The notes under the pieces: generated by a model
Told to the model about the DNA's origin: nothing
Databases searched by the model: none
The model's input: the letters and a program-made list of their open reading frames with translations, nothing else
Made by a program: the position numbers and the translations under genes
Shown here: one piece after another, positions 1 to 10,092 of the stretch
How the letters are laid out: each line of letters starts with the position of its first letter
How positions within the stretch are numbered: the first letter of the stretch is position 1
Source: Stenotrophomonas maltophilia
Lineage (GTDB): Bacteria; Pseudomonadota; Gammaproteobacteria; Xanthomonadales; Xanthomonadaceae
Assembly (NCBI RefSeq): GCF_002138415.1
Contig: NZ_CP015612.1
Location: forward strand, 4,008,001 to 4,072,000
Reading direction: 5' to 3'
Length of the DNA stretch: 64,000 bases

Positions 1-41
1 TGGACGGCGGCATGACCCGGAAGATGATCTACGCCGAATAG
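1..41 (+). CDS. C-terminal end of a probable SDR-family dehydrogenase (partial)
   Basis: The first bases read in one frame as DGGMTRKMIYAE followed by a TAG stop. The VDGGMTRKMIY-type ending resembles the C-terminus of short-chain dehydrogenases of the glucose/3-oxoacyl reductase type, where DGG closes the last strand near the substrate pocket. Only twelve residues are visible, so neither the substrate nor the start can be judged. The gene would converge on prlC, with a palindrome between them. Confidence 0.5.
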   Translation, partial: DGGMTRKMIYAE

Positions 42-68
42 AAAAAGGTGCCAACCAAGGTTGGCACC
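42..68 (-). terminator. Rho-independent terminator of prlC, built from a repeat palindrome
   Basis: On the minus strand a 10-bp stem (GGTGCCAACC with GGTTGGCACC) is followed at once by TTTTTC, a classic intrinsic terminator just past the prlC stop. The same GCCAACCAAGGTTGGC palindrome recurs near 34.59 kb and, as a variant, near 15.88 kb, so this is a dispersed repeat serving as a terminator. Confidence 0.75.
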
Positions 69-80
69 CACCACAACGGT

Positions 81-2111
81 TTACGCCATGCCCGAGTGGC
101 GCAGCAGCGCATCGATCTGCGGTGCGCGGCCTCGGAAGGCCCTGAAGTTCTCCGCCGCCGGACGGCTGCCACCACGCGACAGGATCTCATCACGGAAGCG
201 TGCACCGGTTTCAGCCAGTGCCTGCGGTGCTTCCTCGAAGGCGGCGTAGGCATCGGCGCTCAGCACCTCGGCCCACTTGTAGCTGTAGTAACCGGCCGCG
301 TAACCGCCGGCGAAGATGTGGCTGAACTGGTGCGGGAAGCGGTTCCAGACCGGCGGGTGGTTCACCGCCACTTCCGCGCGCACGCGATCGAGCAGTGCCA
401 GAACGCTGTCCTGCGCCGGCTCGAACTGGCTGTGCAGCAGCATGTCGAACAGACCGAACTCCAGCTGGCGAACGGTGGCCATGCCGCTATGGAAGTTGCG
501 TGCGGCCAGCATGCGCTCGTACAGCGCGCGCGGCAGCGGCTCACCCGTTTCCACATGCGCGGTCATGCCCTGCAAGTGGTCCCATTCCCAGCAGAAGTTC
601 TCCATGAACTGGCTGGGCAGCTCCACCGCGTCCCATTCGACGCCGTTGATGCCGGCCACGCCCAGTTCGCCGATGCGGGTCAGCAGCTGATGCAGGCCGT
701 GGCCCATTTCATGGAACAGGGTGGTCACTTCATTGTGGCTGAAGGTCGCCGGCTTGCCATTGGCACCACGGCCGAAGTTGCACACCAGGTAGACCAGCGG
801 CGTCTGCACGCTGCCGTCGGCACGCTCGCGACGGTTGCGGCAATCATCCATCCACGCGCCACCGCGCTTGCCTTCGCGCGCATACAGATCCAGGTAGAAC
901 TGGCCAACCAGCGCGCCCTGCGCATCGACCAGCCGGAAGAAGCGCACGTCCTCGTGCCAGACCGGAGCGCTGTCTTCCTGCACGCGCAGGCCGTACAGCT
1001 GTTCGATCACCGAGAACAGGCCACCCAGCACCTTCGGCTCGGTGAAATACTGCTTCACTTCCTGCTCGGAATAGCTGTAGCGCGCCTGCTTGAGGCGGTC
1101 GGCCGCGAATGCCAGGTCCCAGGCCTGCAGGCTGTCGATGCCGAGCTGTTCGCGTGCGAACTGCTCCAGCTCGGCGCGATCCCTGGCGGCGAACGGCTTG
1201 GCGCGCGCGGCCAGGTCACGCAGGAAACCGAGCACTTCGCCCGGGTCCTGCGCCATCTTGGTCGCCACCGAGTAATCACCATACGAACCGAAGCCGAGCA
1301 GCGCGGCCAGTTCCGCGCGCAGGGCCAGGATGCGGTCGATGTTGCCGCTGTTGTCCAGCGCGTCGTCGCCAAACTCGGACGCACGCTGTGCACTGGCGCG
1401 ATACAGGATCTCGCGCAGGTCGCGGTCCTCGCCCCAGGTCTGCACCGGCAGGTAGCACGGCATCTGCAGGGTCAGTTTCCAGCCGGCCTTGCCGTCCTTC
1501 TGTGCTGCGACATGCGCAGCGGCCTTCACATCCTCCGGCAGGCCCTTCAGTCGCGCTTCGTCCTCGATGATCAGCGACCACGCGTCGGTGGCATCGAGCA
1601 CGTTCTGCGAGAACTTCGCCGACAGCGCCGACAGTTCTTCCTTGATCGCAGCAAAGCGCTGCTGCGCCTCTGGCGCCAGCTCGGCACCCCCCAGGCGGAA
1701 ATCGCGCAGGGTGTTGTCCAGCACCTTGCGCCGGGCCTCGTCGAAGCGTGCCGCCTCGGCGCTGGTGGCCAGTGCCTGGTACTGCCGGTACAACGCCAGG
1801 TTCTGGCTGAGCGCGCTGGCGAAGCGGGTCACCCGCGGCAGGTTGCTGTTGTAGGCCTCACGCAGTTCCGGGGTGTTGACCACGCCCTGCAGGTGGCCGA
1901 CCAGGCCCCAGGCGCGCCACAGCCGCTCGGTGGCATCGTCCAGCGGGGCAACGAAGGTCTCCCAGCGCACCGGCTGCACCTGCTCGGCCGCGCTGACGGC
2001 GGCTTCGGCCTCGGCCAGCAGCACGTCCAGCGCCGGCGCCACGTGCTCGGGGCGGATGGCCTCGAAGCGCGGCAGGCCGGAAAAATCGAGCAGGGGGTTG
2101 GCAACGGTCAC
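81..2111 (-). CDS. prlC: Oligopeptidase A (M3 family zinc metallopeptidase)
   Basis: A cytoplasmic zinc endopeptidase that degrades short peptides, including signal-peptide remnants. The 676-residue length fits the OpdA/PrlC subfamily. The zinc site HEMGH (HExxH) lies near residues 466-470, followed by a downstream glutamate segment (GVEWDAVELPSQFMENF) that provides the third ligand, and by the family-typical HHPPVWNRFPHQFSHIF-like region close to the C-terminus. The N-terminus starts MTVANPLLDFSGLPRF, typical of this family, which supports the chosen ATG. It stands alone, facing the partial dehydrogenase, with a strong terminator directly downstream. The alternative name is peptidyl-dipeptidase Dcp, but the N-terminal sequence and length favour oligopeptidase A. 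Confidence 0.93.
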   Translation of the reverse strand: MTVANPLLDFSGLPRFEAIRPEHVAPALDVLLAEAEAAVSAAEQVQPVRWETFVAPLDDATERLWRAWGLVGHLQGVVNTPELREAYNSNLPRVTRFASALSQNLALYRQYQALATSAEAARFDEARRKVLDNTLRDFRLGGAELAPEAQQRFAAIKEELSALSAKFSQNVLDATDAWSLIIEDEARLKGLPEDVKAAAHVAAQKDGKAGWKLTLQMPCYLPVQTWGEDRDLREILYRASAQRASEFGDDALDNSGNIDRILALRAELAALLGFGSYGDYSVATKMAQDPGEVLGFLRDLAARAKPFAARDRAELEQFAREQLGIDSLQAWDLAFAADRLKQARYSYSEQEVKQYFTEPKVLGGLFSVIEQLYGLRVQEDSAPVWHEDVRFFRLVDAQGALVGQFYLDLYAREGKRGGAWMDDCRNRRERADGSVQTPLVYLVCNFGRGANGKPATFSHNEVTTLFHEMGHGLHQLLTRIGELGVAGINGVEWDAVELPSQFMENFCWEWDHLQGMTAHVETGEPLPRALYERMLAARNFHSGMATVRQLEFGLFDMLLHSQFEPAQDSVLALLDRVRAEVAVNHPPVWNRFPHQFSHIFAGGYAAGYYSYKWAEVLSADAYAAFEEAPQALAETGARFRDEILSRGGSRPAAENFRAFRGRAPQIDALLRHSGMA

Positions 2112-2281
2112 GGCAGATCTCCAGGGTACGGGCCCGACAGGCGGGCAGCACCGTAGATATGGCGCTGGCAGGCCGGGCTGACAAGGGGGCGCGGCCCGGC
2201 ATTCACGTCGGCCTTACGGTCGCGGTTCGAAGCTCTGCCTGCGGGGGAGTCCGCAGCGGTACGCACCGAACGAGGCCCTAC

Positions 2282-2686
2282 ATGGAAGGTCTGGCTGCAG
2301 TTGCATCCGCCTCACCGGCCCGGTCACTGGCATTGTCCGCCAGTCCGGCCGAACTGATCTGGATCGCCGCATTGTGCGATGCCGGCGACGACGCCCCGCG
2401 CCACCTGCAGCAACTGCAGGCCGTGCTTCAGCAGGGCGGCACCTTCAACGATGCCCAGGAGTGGTACCCGTTCGAGGTGATCGAACGCGGCGCCAGCCAG
2501 CTGCGGCTGGGCCATGAGCGCGAGTTCGTGATCTGCGTGCTGCTGTGGCTGCAGGCACTGGCCCAGGGCCGGGCCAGCGGCCTGGACCCGAGCCTGCACC
2601 TGGATGATCGCGCGATGGACATCGAGGCATTGCCCGATGCACTGCGCGATGCGGTGCTGGATGCGTTCACCGCGGCGGGGTATTGA
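2282..2686 (+). CDS. Small uncharacterised protein
   Basis: I do not recognise a family. The 134-residue product (start MEGLAAVASASP) has no signal peptide. It has a leucine/alanine-rich first half, a conserved-looking centre (WYPFEVIERGASQLRLGHEREFVICVLLW, about residues 50-80) that could form a helix-strand-helix core, and an acidic tail. It is probably cytosolic. The reading frame is open further upstream to 2159, but that extension is Arg/Gly-rich and reads like spacer, so the ATG at 2282 is preferred. It is divergent from prlC, with about 170 bp between them. Confidence 0.6.
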   Translation: MEGLAAVASASPARSLALSASPAELIWIAALCDAGDDAPRHLQQLQAVLQQGGTFNDAQEWYPFEVIERGASQLRLGHEREFVICVLLWLQALAQGRASGLDPSLHLDDRAMDIEALPDALRDAVLDAFTAAGY

Positions 2687-2744
2687 TCGGGGTGCGACAT
2701 ACCGCTGCGCTCGCCGGGCATGGCCCGGCGGAAATGCCGGCCGG

Positions 2745-3866
2745 TTACAACGCTTCCAGGCTGCACCACGGCAGTTCCGGCAGCCCCTGCCCGGCCACTG
2801 CCGCCGCCAGCTGCGCATCGGCGCCGTCGACATCGATGCCCTGGCGCGCATACCACGCCGGGTCGTAATAGCTCTGCGCGTAGCGCTCGCCGCTGTCGCA
2901 CAGGATGCTGACGATGCTGCCCTGGTGGCCGGCCTCACGCATCCACTGCGCGGCCTGCAGCACGCCGATGAAATTGGTGCCGGTGGAGCCACCCACGCGA
3001 CGACCGAGCTGGCGACTGACATGGCGCATCGCGGCCAGGCTCAGTGCATCGGGCACCTTCACCATCGCATCCACACTGGTCGGAATGAAGCTCGGTTCCA
3101 CCCGCGGTCGGCCGATGCCTTCCACGCGCGAACCGCCGCTGCAGGTCAGGCCACGCCAGTCCTGCTCACCAGCCACGGCGGCCTGGTAACCGTCGAAGAA
3201 CACCGACACTTCCGGGTCCGCGCAGAGAATGCGGGTGTCATGCCGGCGGTAGCTGACATAACGCCCCAGCGTGGCGGCGGTACCGCCGGTACCGGGGCTG
3301 CACACGATCCACTCCGGAACCGGGCTGGGCTCTTCGGCCATCTGCTTGAAGATGGATTCGGCGATGTTGTTGTTGGCACGCCAGTCGGTAGCGCGCTCGG
3401 CATAGGTGAACTGGTCCATGAAGTGGCCGCCGGTTTCGCGGGCCAGCTTTTCCGAATCACAGTTGAGATCGCAGGCACGCTCGACCAGGTGGCAGCGCCC
3501 CCCGTGGAACTCGATCGCGGCGATCTTTTCCGGCGAGGTCGTGGCCGGGATCACCGCGATGAACGGCAGACCGAGCAGGCGCGCGAAGTAAGCTTCGGAC
3601 ACCGCAGTCGAGCCACTGGAGGCCTCGATCACCGGTCGCCCTTCGCGCAACCAGCCGTTGGTCAGCGCGTACAGGAACAGCGAGCGCGCCAGCCGGTGCT
3701 TGAGGCTGCCGGTGGGATGGCTTGACTCATCCTTCAGGTACACATCGATGCCCGCGAACCCGGGTAGCGCCAGCGGGATCAGGTGGGTATCGGCGGAACG
3801 GTTGAAATCGGCTTCGATCTTGCGGATGGCGGCGGCCACCCATTCACGCTGCGACATGGCGGGCAA
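2745..3866 (-). CDS. PLP-dependent cysteine synthase/desulfhydrase family protein
   Basis: A fold-type II PLP enzyme of the cysteine synthase superfamily. The N-terminal segment contains the lysine motif HPTGSLKHR (PLP Schiff-base Lys near residue 56). The substrate-loop motif [13 protein letters not shown] follows, and then a glycine-rich phosphate-binding loop, [14 protein letters not shown]. At 373 residues it is longer than CysK/CysM (about 310), with a C-terminal extension, and matches the Cds1-like subgroup that can act as L-cysteine desulfhydrase. The reaction (sulfide release or cysteine synthesis) cannot be told from sequence alone. It is divergent from gloA. An alternative start three codons in (MSQREW) is equally plausible. 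Confidence 0.82.
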   Translation of the reverse strand: MPAMSQREWVAAAIRKIEADFNRSADTHLIPLALPGFAGIDVYLKDESSHPTGSLKHRLARSLFLYALTNGWLREGRPVIEASSGSTAVSEAYFARLLGLPFIAVIPATTSPEKIAAIEFHGGRCHLVERACDLNCDSEKLARETGGHFMDQFTYAERATDWRANNNIAESIFKQMAEEPSPVPEWIVCSPGTGGTAATLGRYVSYRRHDTRILCADPEVSVFFDGYQAAVAGEQDWRGLTCSGGSRVEGIGRPRVEPSFIPTSVDAMVKVPDALSLAAMRHVSRQLGRRVGGSTGTNFIGVLQAAQWMREAGHQGSIVSILCDSGERYAQSYYDPAWYARQGIDVDGADAQLAAAVAGQGLPELPWCSLEAL

Positions 3867-3982
3867 TGGTCATCAGGACGGAACGGTGCGATCCAGCCAT
3901 TGTACGTCGCGGTGCCGTCAGGTGCTGGCCGGTAGAATGGCCCCATCCGGCCGGCAACGGCCCTGTCTGAAGGACCTCCCCC

Positions 3983-4501
3983 ATGACCGTTCCCGCCCTG
4001 CGCGATGTCCCCGGCGTCGCCGCCCAGGCTCCGGCCGAAACCACCGGCTTCGTGTTCAACCACACCATGCTACGGGTCAAGGACATCACCGCTTCGCTGG
4101 ACTTCTACACCCGCGTGCTCGGCTACCAGCTGATCGACAAGCGCGATTTCCCGGATGCCCAGTTCAGCCTGTACTTCCTGGCCTACGTGCCGGCCGGCGC
4201 GGTGGTGCCGGAAGACGATGCCCAGCGCCGCGTGTGGATGGCCGGCCTGCCGGGCGTGCTGGAACTGACCCACAACCACGGCACCGAAAGCCAGGACGGC
4301 GCGGTCTACCACGACGGCAACAGCGACCCGCGCGGCTTCGGCCACATCTGCGTGTCGGTGCCGGATATCGAGGCCGCCTGCCAGCGCTTCGAGGACCTGG
4401 GCGTGACCTTCCAGAAGCGCCTGACCGACGGCCGCATGAAGAACCTGGCCTTCATCAAGGACCCGGACGGCTACTGGGTCGAAATCATCGCCAACGTCTG
4501 A
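3983..4501 (+). CDS. gloA: Lactoylglutathione lyase (glyoxalase I)
   Basis: Converts the methylglyoxal-glutathione hemithioacetal to S-lactoylglutathione in the cytosol. The 172-residue protein has the two-module VOC fold with metal ligands in expected places: His27 in the FNHTMLRVKD strand, a Glu in VLELTHNHGTE, a His in GFGHICVSVPD and Glu167 near the C-terminus (YWVEII). The longer form, with the DDDAQRR-type insertion, resembles the larger Zn-type GlxI of pseudomonads and xanthomonads. A TAGAAT -10-like hexamer lies at 3933-3938. The next gene is a second VOC protein, separated by a SMAG repeat pair. Confidence 0.93.
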   Translation: MTVPALRDVPGVAAQAPAETTGFVFNHTMLRVKDITASLDFYTRVLGYQLIDKRDFPDAQFSLYFLAYVPAGAVVPEDDAQRRVWMAGLPGVLELTHNHGTESQDGAVYHDGNSDPRGFGHICVSVPDIEAACQRFEDLGVTFQKRLTDGRMKNLAFIKDPDGYWVEIIANV

Positions 4502-4523
4502 CCCAGAAAGGGGCACAATTCCG

Positions 4524-4595
4524 GTAGCGCCGGGCCATGCCCGGCGGCCTTGAACAGGCCGCGCTGCGCGCTCGCCGGGCACGGCCCGGCGCTAC
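4524..4595. repeat. SMAG-type GTAG palindrome pair
   Basis: Two copies of a 23-nt GTAG-headed palindrome (GTAGCGCCGGGCCATGCCCG...) sit in inverted orientation at 4524-4546 and 4573-4595, with about 26 nt between them. This is the dimeric arrangement described for SMAG (S. maltophilia GTAG) elements. It lies between gloA and the next VOC gene and could fold into one long hairpin in a transcript. Confidence 0.8.
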
Positions 4596-4627
4596 CGACT
4601 CCGTCCCCTTTTTTTTGTGAGGTATGT

Positions 4628-5056
4628 ATGGAAACGATGGAACTGCACCGCGGGCGACTGATCGACCACCTCCAGCTGGTCGTACGCGACCTGGCCGCCA
4701 GCCGGCGCTTCTACCAGGCGGTGTTCGATACGATCGGCATCCCGATCGCCGGCGAAGGCGATGATTACTTCTGGGCCGACGAGCTGTTCATTTCCAGCGC
4801 CAGCAGCGAAGCCGCCGCCGGCCAGCTGACCGGCCGCCACCACCTGGCGTTCCAGGCGCGCGACAGCGCCACCGTCGATGCCTTCCACACGGCGGCCATC
4901 GCCGCCGGAGGCAAGGACAACGGCGCACCCGGCGAGCGCCCCTACCATCCCGGTTACTACGGCGCCTTCGTGCTCGATCCGGATGGCAACAACATTGAAG
5001 TGGTCTATCACGGCCCGGCGAACTACAGCGCCGATTCGGTGAAGGTCACTTTCTGA
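4628..5056 (+). CDS. VOC family (glyoxalase/bleomycin-resistance fold) protein
   Basis: A 142-residue single VOC domain. Likely metal ligands are His14 (LIDHLQLVVRD), a His in the TGRHHLAFQARD strand and a Glu in the DPDGNNIEVVYHGP ending. The pattern DPDGNNIEVV is common in small glyoxalase-like enzymes of unknown substrate, so no reaction is assigned. The ATG at 4628 is preceded by GTGAGG and gives the family-typical N-terminus; the open frame further upstream runs through the SMAG repeat and is not credible. It converges on the CBS-domain gene across a shared terminator. Confidence 0.85.
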   Translation: METMELHRGRLIDHLQLVVRDLAASRRFYQAVFDTIGIPIAGEGDDYFWADELFISSASSEAAAGQLTGRHHLAFQARDSATVDAFHTAAIAAGGKDNGAPGERPYHPGYYGAFVLDPDGNNIEVVYHGPANYSADSVKVTF

Positions 5057-5077
5057 TAGCACCGAAGCCGTGAACGA

Positions 5078-5102
5078 AGAAGCCGGGCAATGCCCGGCTT
5101 CT
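5078..5102. terminator. Bidirectional hairpin between convergent genes
   Basis: AGAAGCCGGGCA and TGCCCGGCTTCT form a 12-bp stem with a one-base spacer. It lies exactly between the VOC gene (ending 5056) and the CBS gene (ending 5124), so it can terminate both. The U tract is weak on the plus strand. Confidence 0.65.
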
Positions 5103-5123
5103 CTGCGTCCAATGGTCCAGCCC

Positions 5124-5555
5124 TCAGTGGGCCGCCATGTAGATGTCCTGCAGCACGGCCTTTTCCAGTTCCAGCTCGCCCAGCAGGTTCTTCACGATAT
5201 CGCCCAGGCTGAGGATGCCGACCAGGCGGGTGCCGTCGGTGACCATCAGATGACGGCGCCGCGAGTACGTCATCAACGACATGGCCTGCTTCAGGGTCGC
5301 TTCCGGCGCAATGCCTTCCAGACCGGTGGACGGCACGCTGGAGATCACCCGGCGGCCGGCCTGCGGGCCGTCGTCGGCCAGGGTACGCACGATGTCCTTC
5401 TCGGAAATGATGCCGACCGGGGCATCGTCCTTCATCACCACCAGCGCAGCGATCCTGTTCGCGCTCATCTTGTGGGCGGCGGCACCGATGGTGTCTTCGG
5501 CGTCGATGGTGATGACAGCTTCTTTCTTGGATTGCAGGAGTTCGCGGACGTTCAT
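5124..5555 (-). CDS. CBS-domain pair protein
   Basis: A 143-residue cytosolic protein made of two CBS motifs forming one Bateman module (about residues 8-65 and 75-130). The typical endings PVGIISEKDIVR and RLVGILSLGDIVKN are visible. Such stand-alone modules usually bind adenine nucleotides and act as energy sensors or modulators of a partner; the partner is unknown. The start MNVRELLQSKK is the family-typical N-terminus; the frame stays open upstream to 5777 but reads as spacer. No operon partner is visible. Confidence 0.85.
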   Translation of the reverse strand: MNVRELLQSKKEAVITIDAEDTIGAAAHKMSANRIAALVVMKDDAPVGIISEKDIVRTLADDGPQAGRRVISSVPSTGLEGIAPEATLKQAMSLMTYSRRRHLMVTDGTRLVGILSLGDIVKNLLGELELEKAVLQDIYMAAH

Positions 5556-5947
5556 TCTTGTTTCCTGGTGCAGGTCACTGAAGTCAAAAAAGTGTGCTCT
5601 TCCGATACGCCCCCTCCCCGGGAACAGACCTTTCAGCGCACGTCTGGCGCACCCGGCTGCCGGTGGAAATGGATCGGCAGACGACGTGCTGCAACGCGAA
5701 CGAGGTGGGTTCAACGGCTCAACCCGACCCTCGGTCAAAGTGATTCTACGACTGCGACCATCGGTCACTACCGGCATCGATAGGACAGTTCGTCGTGGGA
5801 ACCAACTGACGATCCAGAGAATGGCACCGCGGCTGAAACCGCCGCTGAATACAGGCGATGTCGCGCATTAAAGATTGATTGCCGGCTGCCGACAGCGGAC
5901 AGAACACCCGACAGCTGTCCCACTTGCCACGGCCACCGGCGCAAACG
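5556..5947. other. Non-coding spacer upstream of the CBS gene
   Basis: About 390 bp with no credible gene. It should hold the promoter of the CBS gene, read leftwards, in its left part. I see no clear repeat or hairpin apart from the glmS terminator at its right edge. Confidence 0.5.
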
Positions 5948-5971
5948 AAAGGGGCTCACGTGGGGCCCCTT
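5948..5971 (-). terminator. Probable glmS terminator
   Basis: On the minus strand an AAGGGGC/GCCCCTT stem with an internal CCCACGTGA loop is followed by TCGTTTG. It lies 30-50 bp past the glmS stop codon. The T run is interrupted, so its strength is uncertain. Confidence 0.55.
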
Positions 5972-6001
5972 CGCATGCAGCATCCAATGGATCCGCCGGG
6001 C

Positions 6002-7840
<1,839 letters not shown>

Positions 7841-7917
7841 GTCACGCGTTTCCTTGAAGACGATCGGCGCATTCTAGCCCGCGTGTCCGGCTTCCCCCTC
7901 CTGTCCGCTTAATGAAA

Positions 7918-7951
7918 GTGTCCGGAAAGGTGTCCGCGGACACCCGGACAC
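7918..7951 (+). promoter_or_regulatory. Nested GTGTCCG palindromes, probable enhancer for the sigma-54 regulator
   Basis: GTGTCCGG at 7918-7925 is matched by CCGGACAC at 7944-7951. Between them lies a perfect 16-bp palindrome (GGTGTCCGCGGACACC, 7929-7944). A further GTGTCCGG occurs at 7883-7890. The cluster is centred about 85 bp upstream of the expected start of the sigma-54 promoter, the usual place for an NtrC-type activator's enhancer sites. The likely binder is the Fis-type HTH of the regulator encoded at 13.15 kb; that link is inferred. Confidence 0.65.
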
Positions 7952-7994
7952 TCCAGCGGACCGCCCAACCTATTGAAGTGAAAGGAAATAAAGT

Positions 7995-8011
7995 TGGCAC
8001 GCTACGTGCTT
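7995..8011 (+). promoter_or_regulatory. Sigma-54 (RpoN) promoter of the ABC export operon
   Basis: TTGGCAC then GCTAC then GTGCTT gives the invariant GG (7996-7997) and GC (8008-8009) exactly ten bases apart, and matches the -24/-12 consensus TTGGCAC-N5-TTGCW at all but one key base. The predicted start near 8020 leaves a short leader before the ATG at 8044. The operon also encodes a sigma-54-dependent activator, which agrees. Confidence 0.75.
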
Positions 8012-8043
8012 GGTATTGGCTACCACCGTCAGGCACGTACCCG

Positions 8044-9321
8044 ATGATCCGCGACACTTCCGCACAGGACCAGATCGTTTCCTCCGCCCCGGCCGGCGCC
8101 ACCCGCGCCAACTGGCAGCGTTACCGCTGGCCGGCAGTGGGCGCCATCATGCTGCTGGCCGGCATCGGCTGGGCCGTGCACGCCTGGTCCAACGCCAGCC
8201 GCTCCTTCGACAGCAGCCGCGTGCGCATCGCCGAAGTGAAGCGTGGCGACCTGGTCCGCGACATCGCCGCCGACGGCCGGGTGATCGCCGCCAACAGCCC
8301 GATCCTGTACGCCATCTCGGCCGGCACCGTGGACCTGAAAGTGGTCGCCGGCGACGTGGTCAAGAAGGGCCAGGAGCTGGCCATCATCGACAGCCCGGAA
8401 CTGCGCAGCAAGCTCGCCCAGGAACAGGCCACCCTGGCCGGCCTGGAAGCCGAGGCCAGCCGCGCCGCGCTGGACGCTACCCTGGCCCGCGCCAAGTCGC
8501 GCAAGGAAACCGACCAGGCCACCATCGAGCGCCAGGCCGCGGACCGCGACCTGCAGCGCTACCAGCGTGGCTACGACGGCGGCGCAGTGCCACAGATCGA
8601 CCTGGCCAAGGCCAAGGACTCGCTGAAGAAGGCTGACATCACCCTGGCCAACGCCACCACCGATGCCCGCCTGCAGAGCCAGGGCGCCGACCTGGACGCC
8701 CGCAACAAGCGTCTGCTGGCCGACCGCCAGAAGGCCGTGGTGGCTGAAGTGCAGCGCCAGGTCGATGCGCTGACCCTGCGCGCACCCTTCGACGGCCAGG
8801 TCGGCCAGGTGCAGGCCGTCCAGTCCACCAACCTGGCCGCCAATGCCCCGGTGCTGGGCGTGGTCGACCTGTCCAAGTTCGAGGTCGAGATCAAGGTGCC
8901 GGAAAGCTTCGCCCGCGATCTGGCGATCGGCATGCCCGCACAGCTGACCGGTGGCAACGGCCAGCCGTTCCCGGGCGAGATCAGCGCGGTGTCGCCGGAA
9001 GTGGTCAACGGCGAGGTCAATGCCCGCGTGCGCTTCGCCAGCGCGCAGCCGGAAGGCCTGCGCCAGAGCCAGCGGATGTCGGTGCGCGTGCTGCTCGATA
9101 CCCGCAAGGACGTGCTGAAGGTCGAGCGTGGTCCGTTCGTCGAACAGGGCAACGGCATGGCCTACGTGATGGACGGCCGTACCGCGGTGCGGCGTCCGGT
9201 GGAACTGGGCGTCAGCAGCCTGGGCGAAGTGGAAATCAAGTCGGGTGTGCAGCCGGGCGACCGCATCGTGGTCTCCGGCAGCGACCTGTTCAAGGACGCC
9301 GAACGCGTCTTCGTCAACTGA
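8044..9321 (+). CDS. Periplasmic adaptor (membrane-fusion/HlyD family) of an ABC efflux system
   Basis: A 425-residue protein with one N-terminal membrane anchor (about 25-45, RYRWPAVGAIMLLAGIGWAV). A barrel-sandwich/lipoyl half-motif (VVAGDVVKKGQELAIIDSPEL) leads into a long coiled-coil hairpin (about 120-250, rich in A, K, Q, R), then the second lipoyl half (LRAPFDGQVGQV), a beta-barrel and a membrane-proximal domain. It would link the inner-membrane ABC transporter to an outer-membrane channel, as MacA does. The start at 8044 lies just behind the sigma-54 promoter; an upstream GTG/ATG extension would overlap the promoter and is rejected. It is the first gene of an operon with the ATPase and two permeases. 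Confidence 0.88.
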   Translation: MIRDTSAQDQIVSSAPAGATRANWQRYRWPAVGAIMLLAGIGWAVHAWSNASRSFDSSRVRIAEVKRGDLVRDIAADGRVIAANSPILYAISAGTVDLKVVAGDVVKKGQELAIIDSPELRSKLAQEQATLAGLEAEASRAALDATLARAKSRKETDQATIERQAADRDLQRYQRGYDGGAVPQIDLAKAKDSLKKADITLANATTDARLQSQGADLDARNKRLLADRQKAVVAEVQRQVDALTLRAPFDGQVGQVQAVQSTNLAANAPVLGVVDLSKFEVEIKVPESFARDLAIGMPAQLTGGNGQPFPGEISAVSPEVVNGEVNARVRFASAQPEGLRQSQRMSVRVLLDTRKDVLKVERGPFVEQGNGMAYVMDGRTAVRRPVELGVSSLGEVEIKSGVQPGDRIVVSGSDLFKDAERVFVN

Positions 9322-9356
9322 TACCTGATACCTGAATCCTGGAGAGAGGACATCCC

Positions 9357-10082
9357 ATGTACATGCTCGAAATGCGTTCGGTCGCCAAAGTCTTCCGCAC
9401 TGAACAGGTGGAAACCCACGCACTGCGCTCGCTGGAACTGCAGGTCAAGGAAGGTGAGTTCGTCGCCGTCACCGGTCCGTCCGGTTCCGGCAAGACCACC
9501 TTCCTCAACATCGCCGGCCTGCTGGAAACCTTCACCAGCGGCACCTACATGCTGGACGGCCAGGATGTGAGCACGCTGGGCGATGACGCCCGCAGCCGCC
9601 TGCGCAACCAGAAGATCGGCTTCATCTTCCAGGGCTTCAACCTGATCCCGGACCTGAACCTGTTCGACAACGTGGACGTGCCGCTGCGCTATCGCAAGAT
9701 GAGCGCCAACGAGCGCCGCGAACGCATCGAGAAGGCGCTGACCCAGGTCGGCCTGGGCTCGCGCATGAAGCACTACCCGAATGAACTGTCCGGTGGCCAG
9801 CAGCAGCGCGCGGCGATCGCGCGTGCCCTGGCCGGCAGCCCGCGCCTGCTGCTGGCCGACGAACCAACCGGCAACCTGGACACGCAGATGGCCCGCGGCG
9901 TGATGGAGCTGCTGGAGGAGATCAATGCCGCCGGCACCACCATCGTGATGGTCACCCACGACCCGGAACTGGCCGCGCGCGCGCAGCGCAACGTACACAT
10001 CGTCGATGGCCAGGTGACCGACCTGGTACGCGAACCAGTGCTAGCTACCCCGCCGCGCCACATCGTCGCCGTCAACGAGTGA
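9357..10082 (+). CDS. ABC transporter ATP-binding protein (MacB/LolD type)
   Basis: A 241-residue stand-alone nucleotide-binding subunit. Walker A GPSGSGKTT lies near residues 40-48, a Q-loop FIFQGFNLIPDL follows, the signature LSGGQQQRAAIARAL is near 143-157, Walker B LLLADEPTGNLD and the switch VTHD follow. The LSGGQQQR and DEPTGNLD forms are typical of the MacB/LolD/FtsE class, which powers mechanotransmission across the periplasm rather than import. It is 35 bp behind the adaptor gene with a strong GAGAGGA ribosome site, and 10 bp before the first permease gene. Confidence 0.93.
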   Translation: MYMLEMRSVAKVFRTEQVETHALRSLELQVKEGEFVAVTGPSGSGKTTFLNIAGLLETFTSGTYMLDGQDVSTLGDDARSRLRNQKIGFIFQGFNLIPDLNLFDNVDVPLRYRKMSANERRERIEKALTQVGLGSRMKHYPNELSGGQQQRAAIARALAGSPRLLLADEPTGNLDTQMARGVMELLEEINAAGTTIVMVTHDPELAARAQRNVHIVDGQVTDLVREPVLATPPRHIVAVNE

Positions 10083-10092
10083 GGGCACTCTC

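Noticed and set aside
48..2156. Long open frame on the plus strand (about 700 codons)
   Set aside because: It lies antisense to prlC, whose M3 motifs are clear; long antisense frames are common at this GC content.
2712..2731. CGCCGGGCATGGCCCGGCG palindrome near 2.72 kb as a SMAG element
   Set aside because: The palindrome is similar, but the GTAG head is missing, so it was not listed; it could be a decayed copy.
7841..7917. A glmS ribozyme or riboswitch upstream of glmS
   Set aside because: The ribozyme is known from Gram-positive bacteria; the 77 bp here show no such fold.
7842..8111. Small minus-strand frame at the glmS/ABC divergent promoter
   Set aside because: It covers the sigma-54 promoter and enhancer boxes and has no family features.
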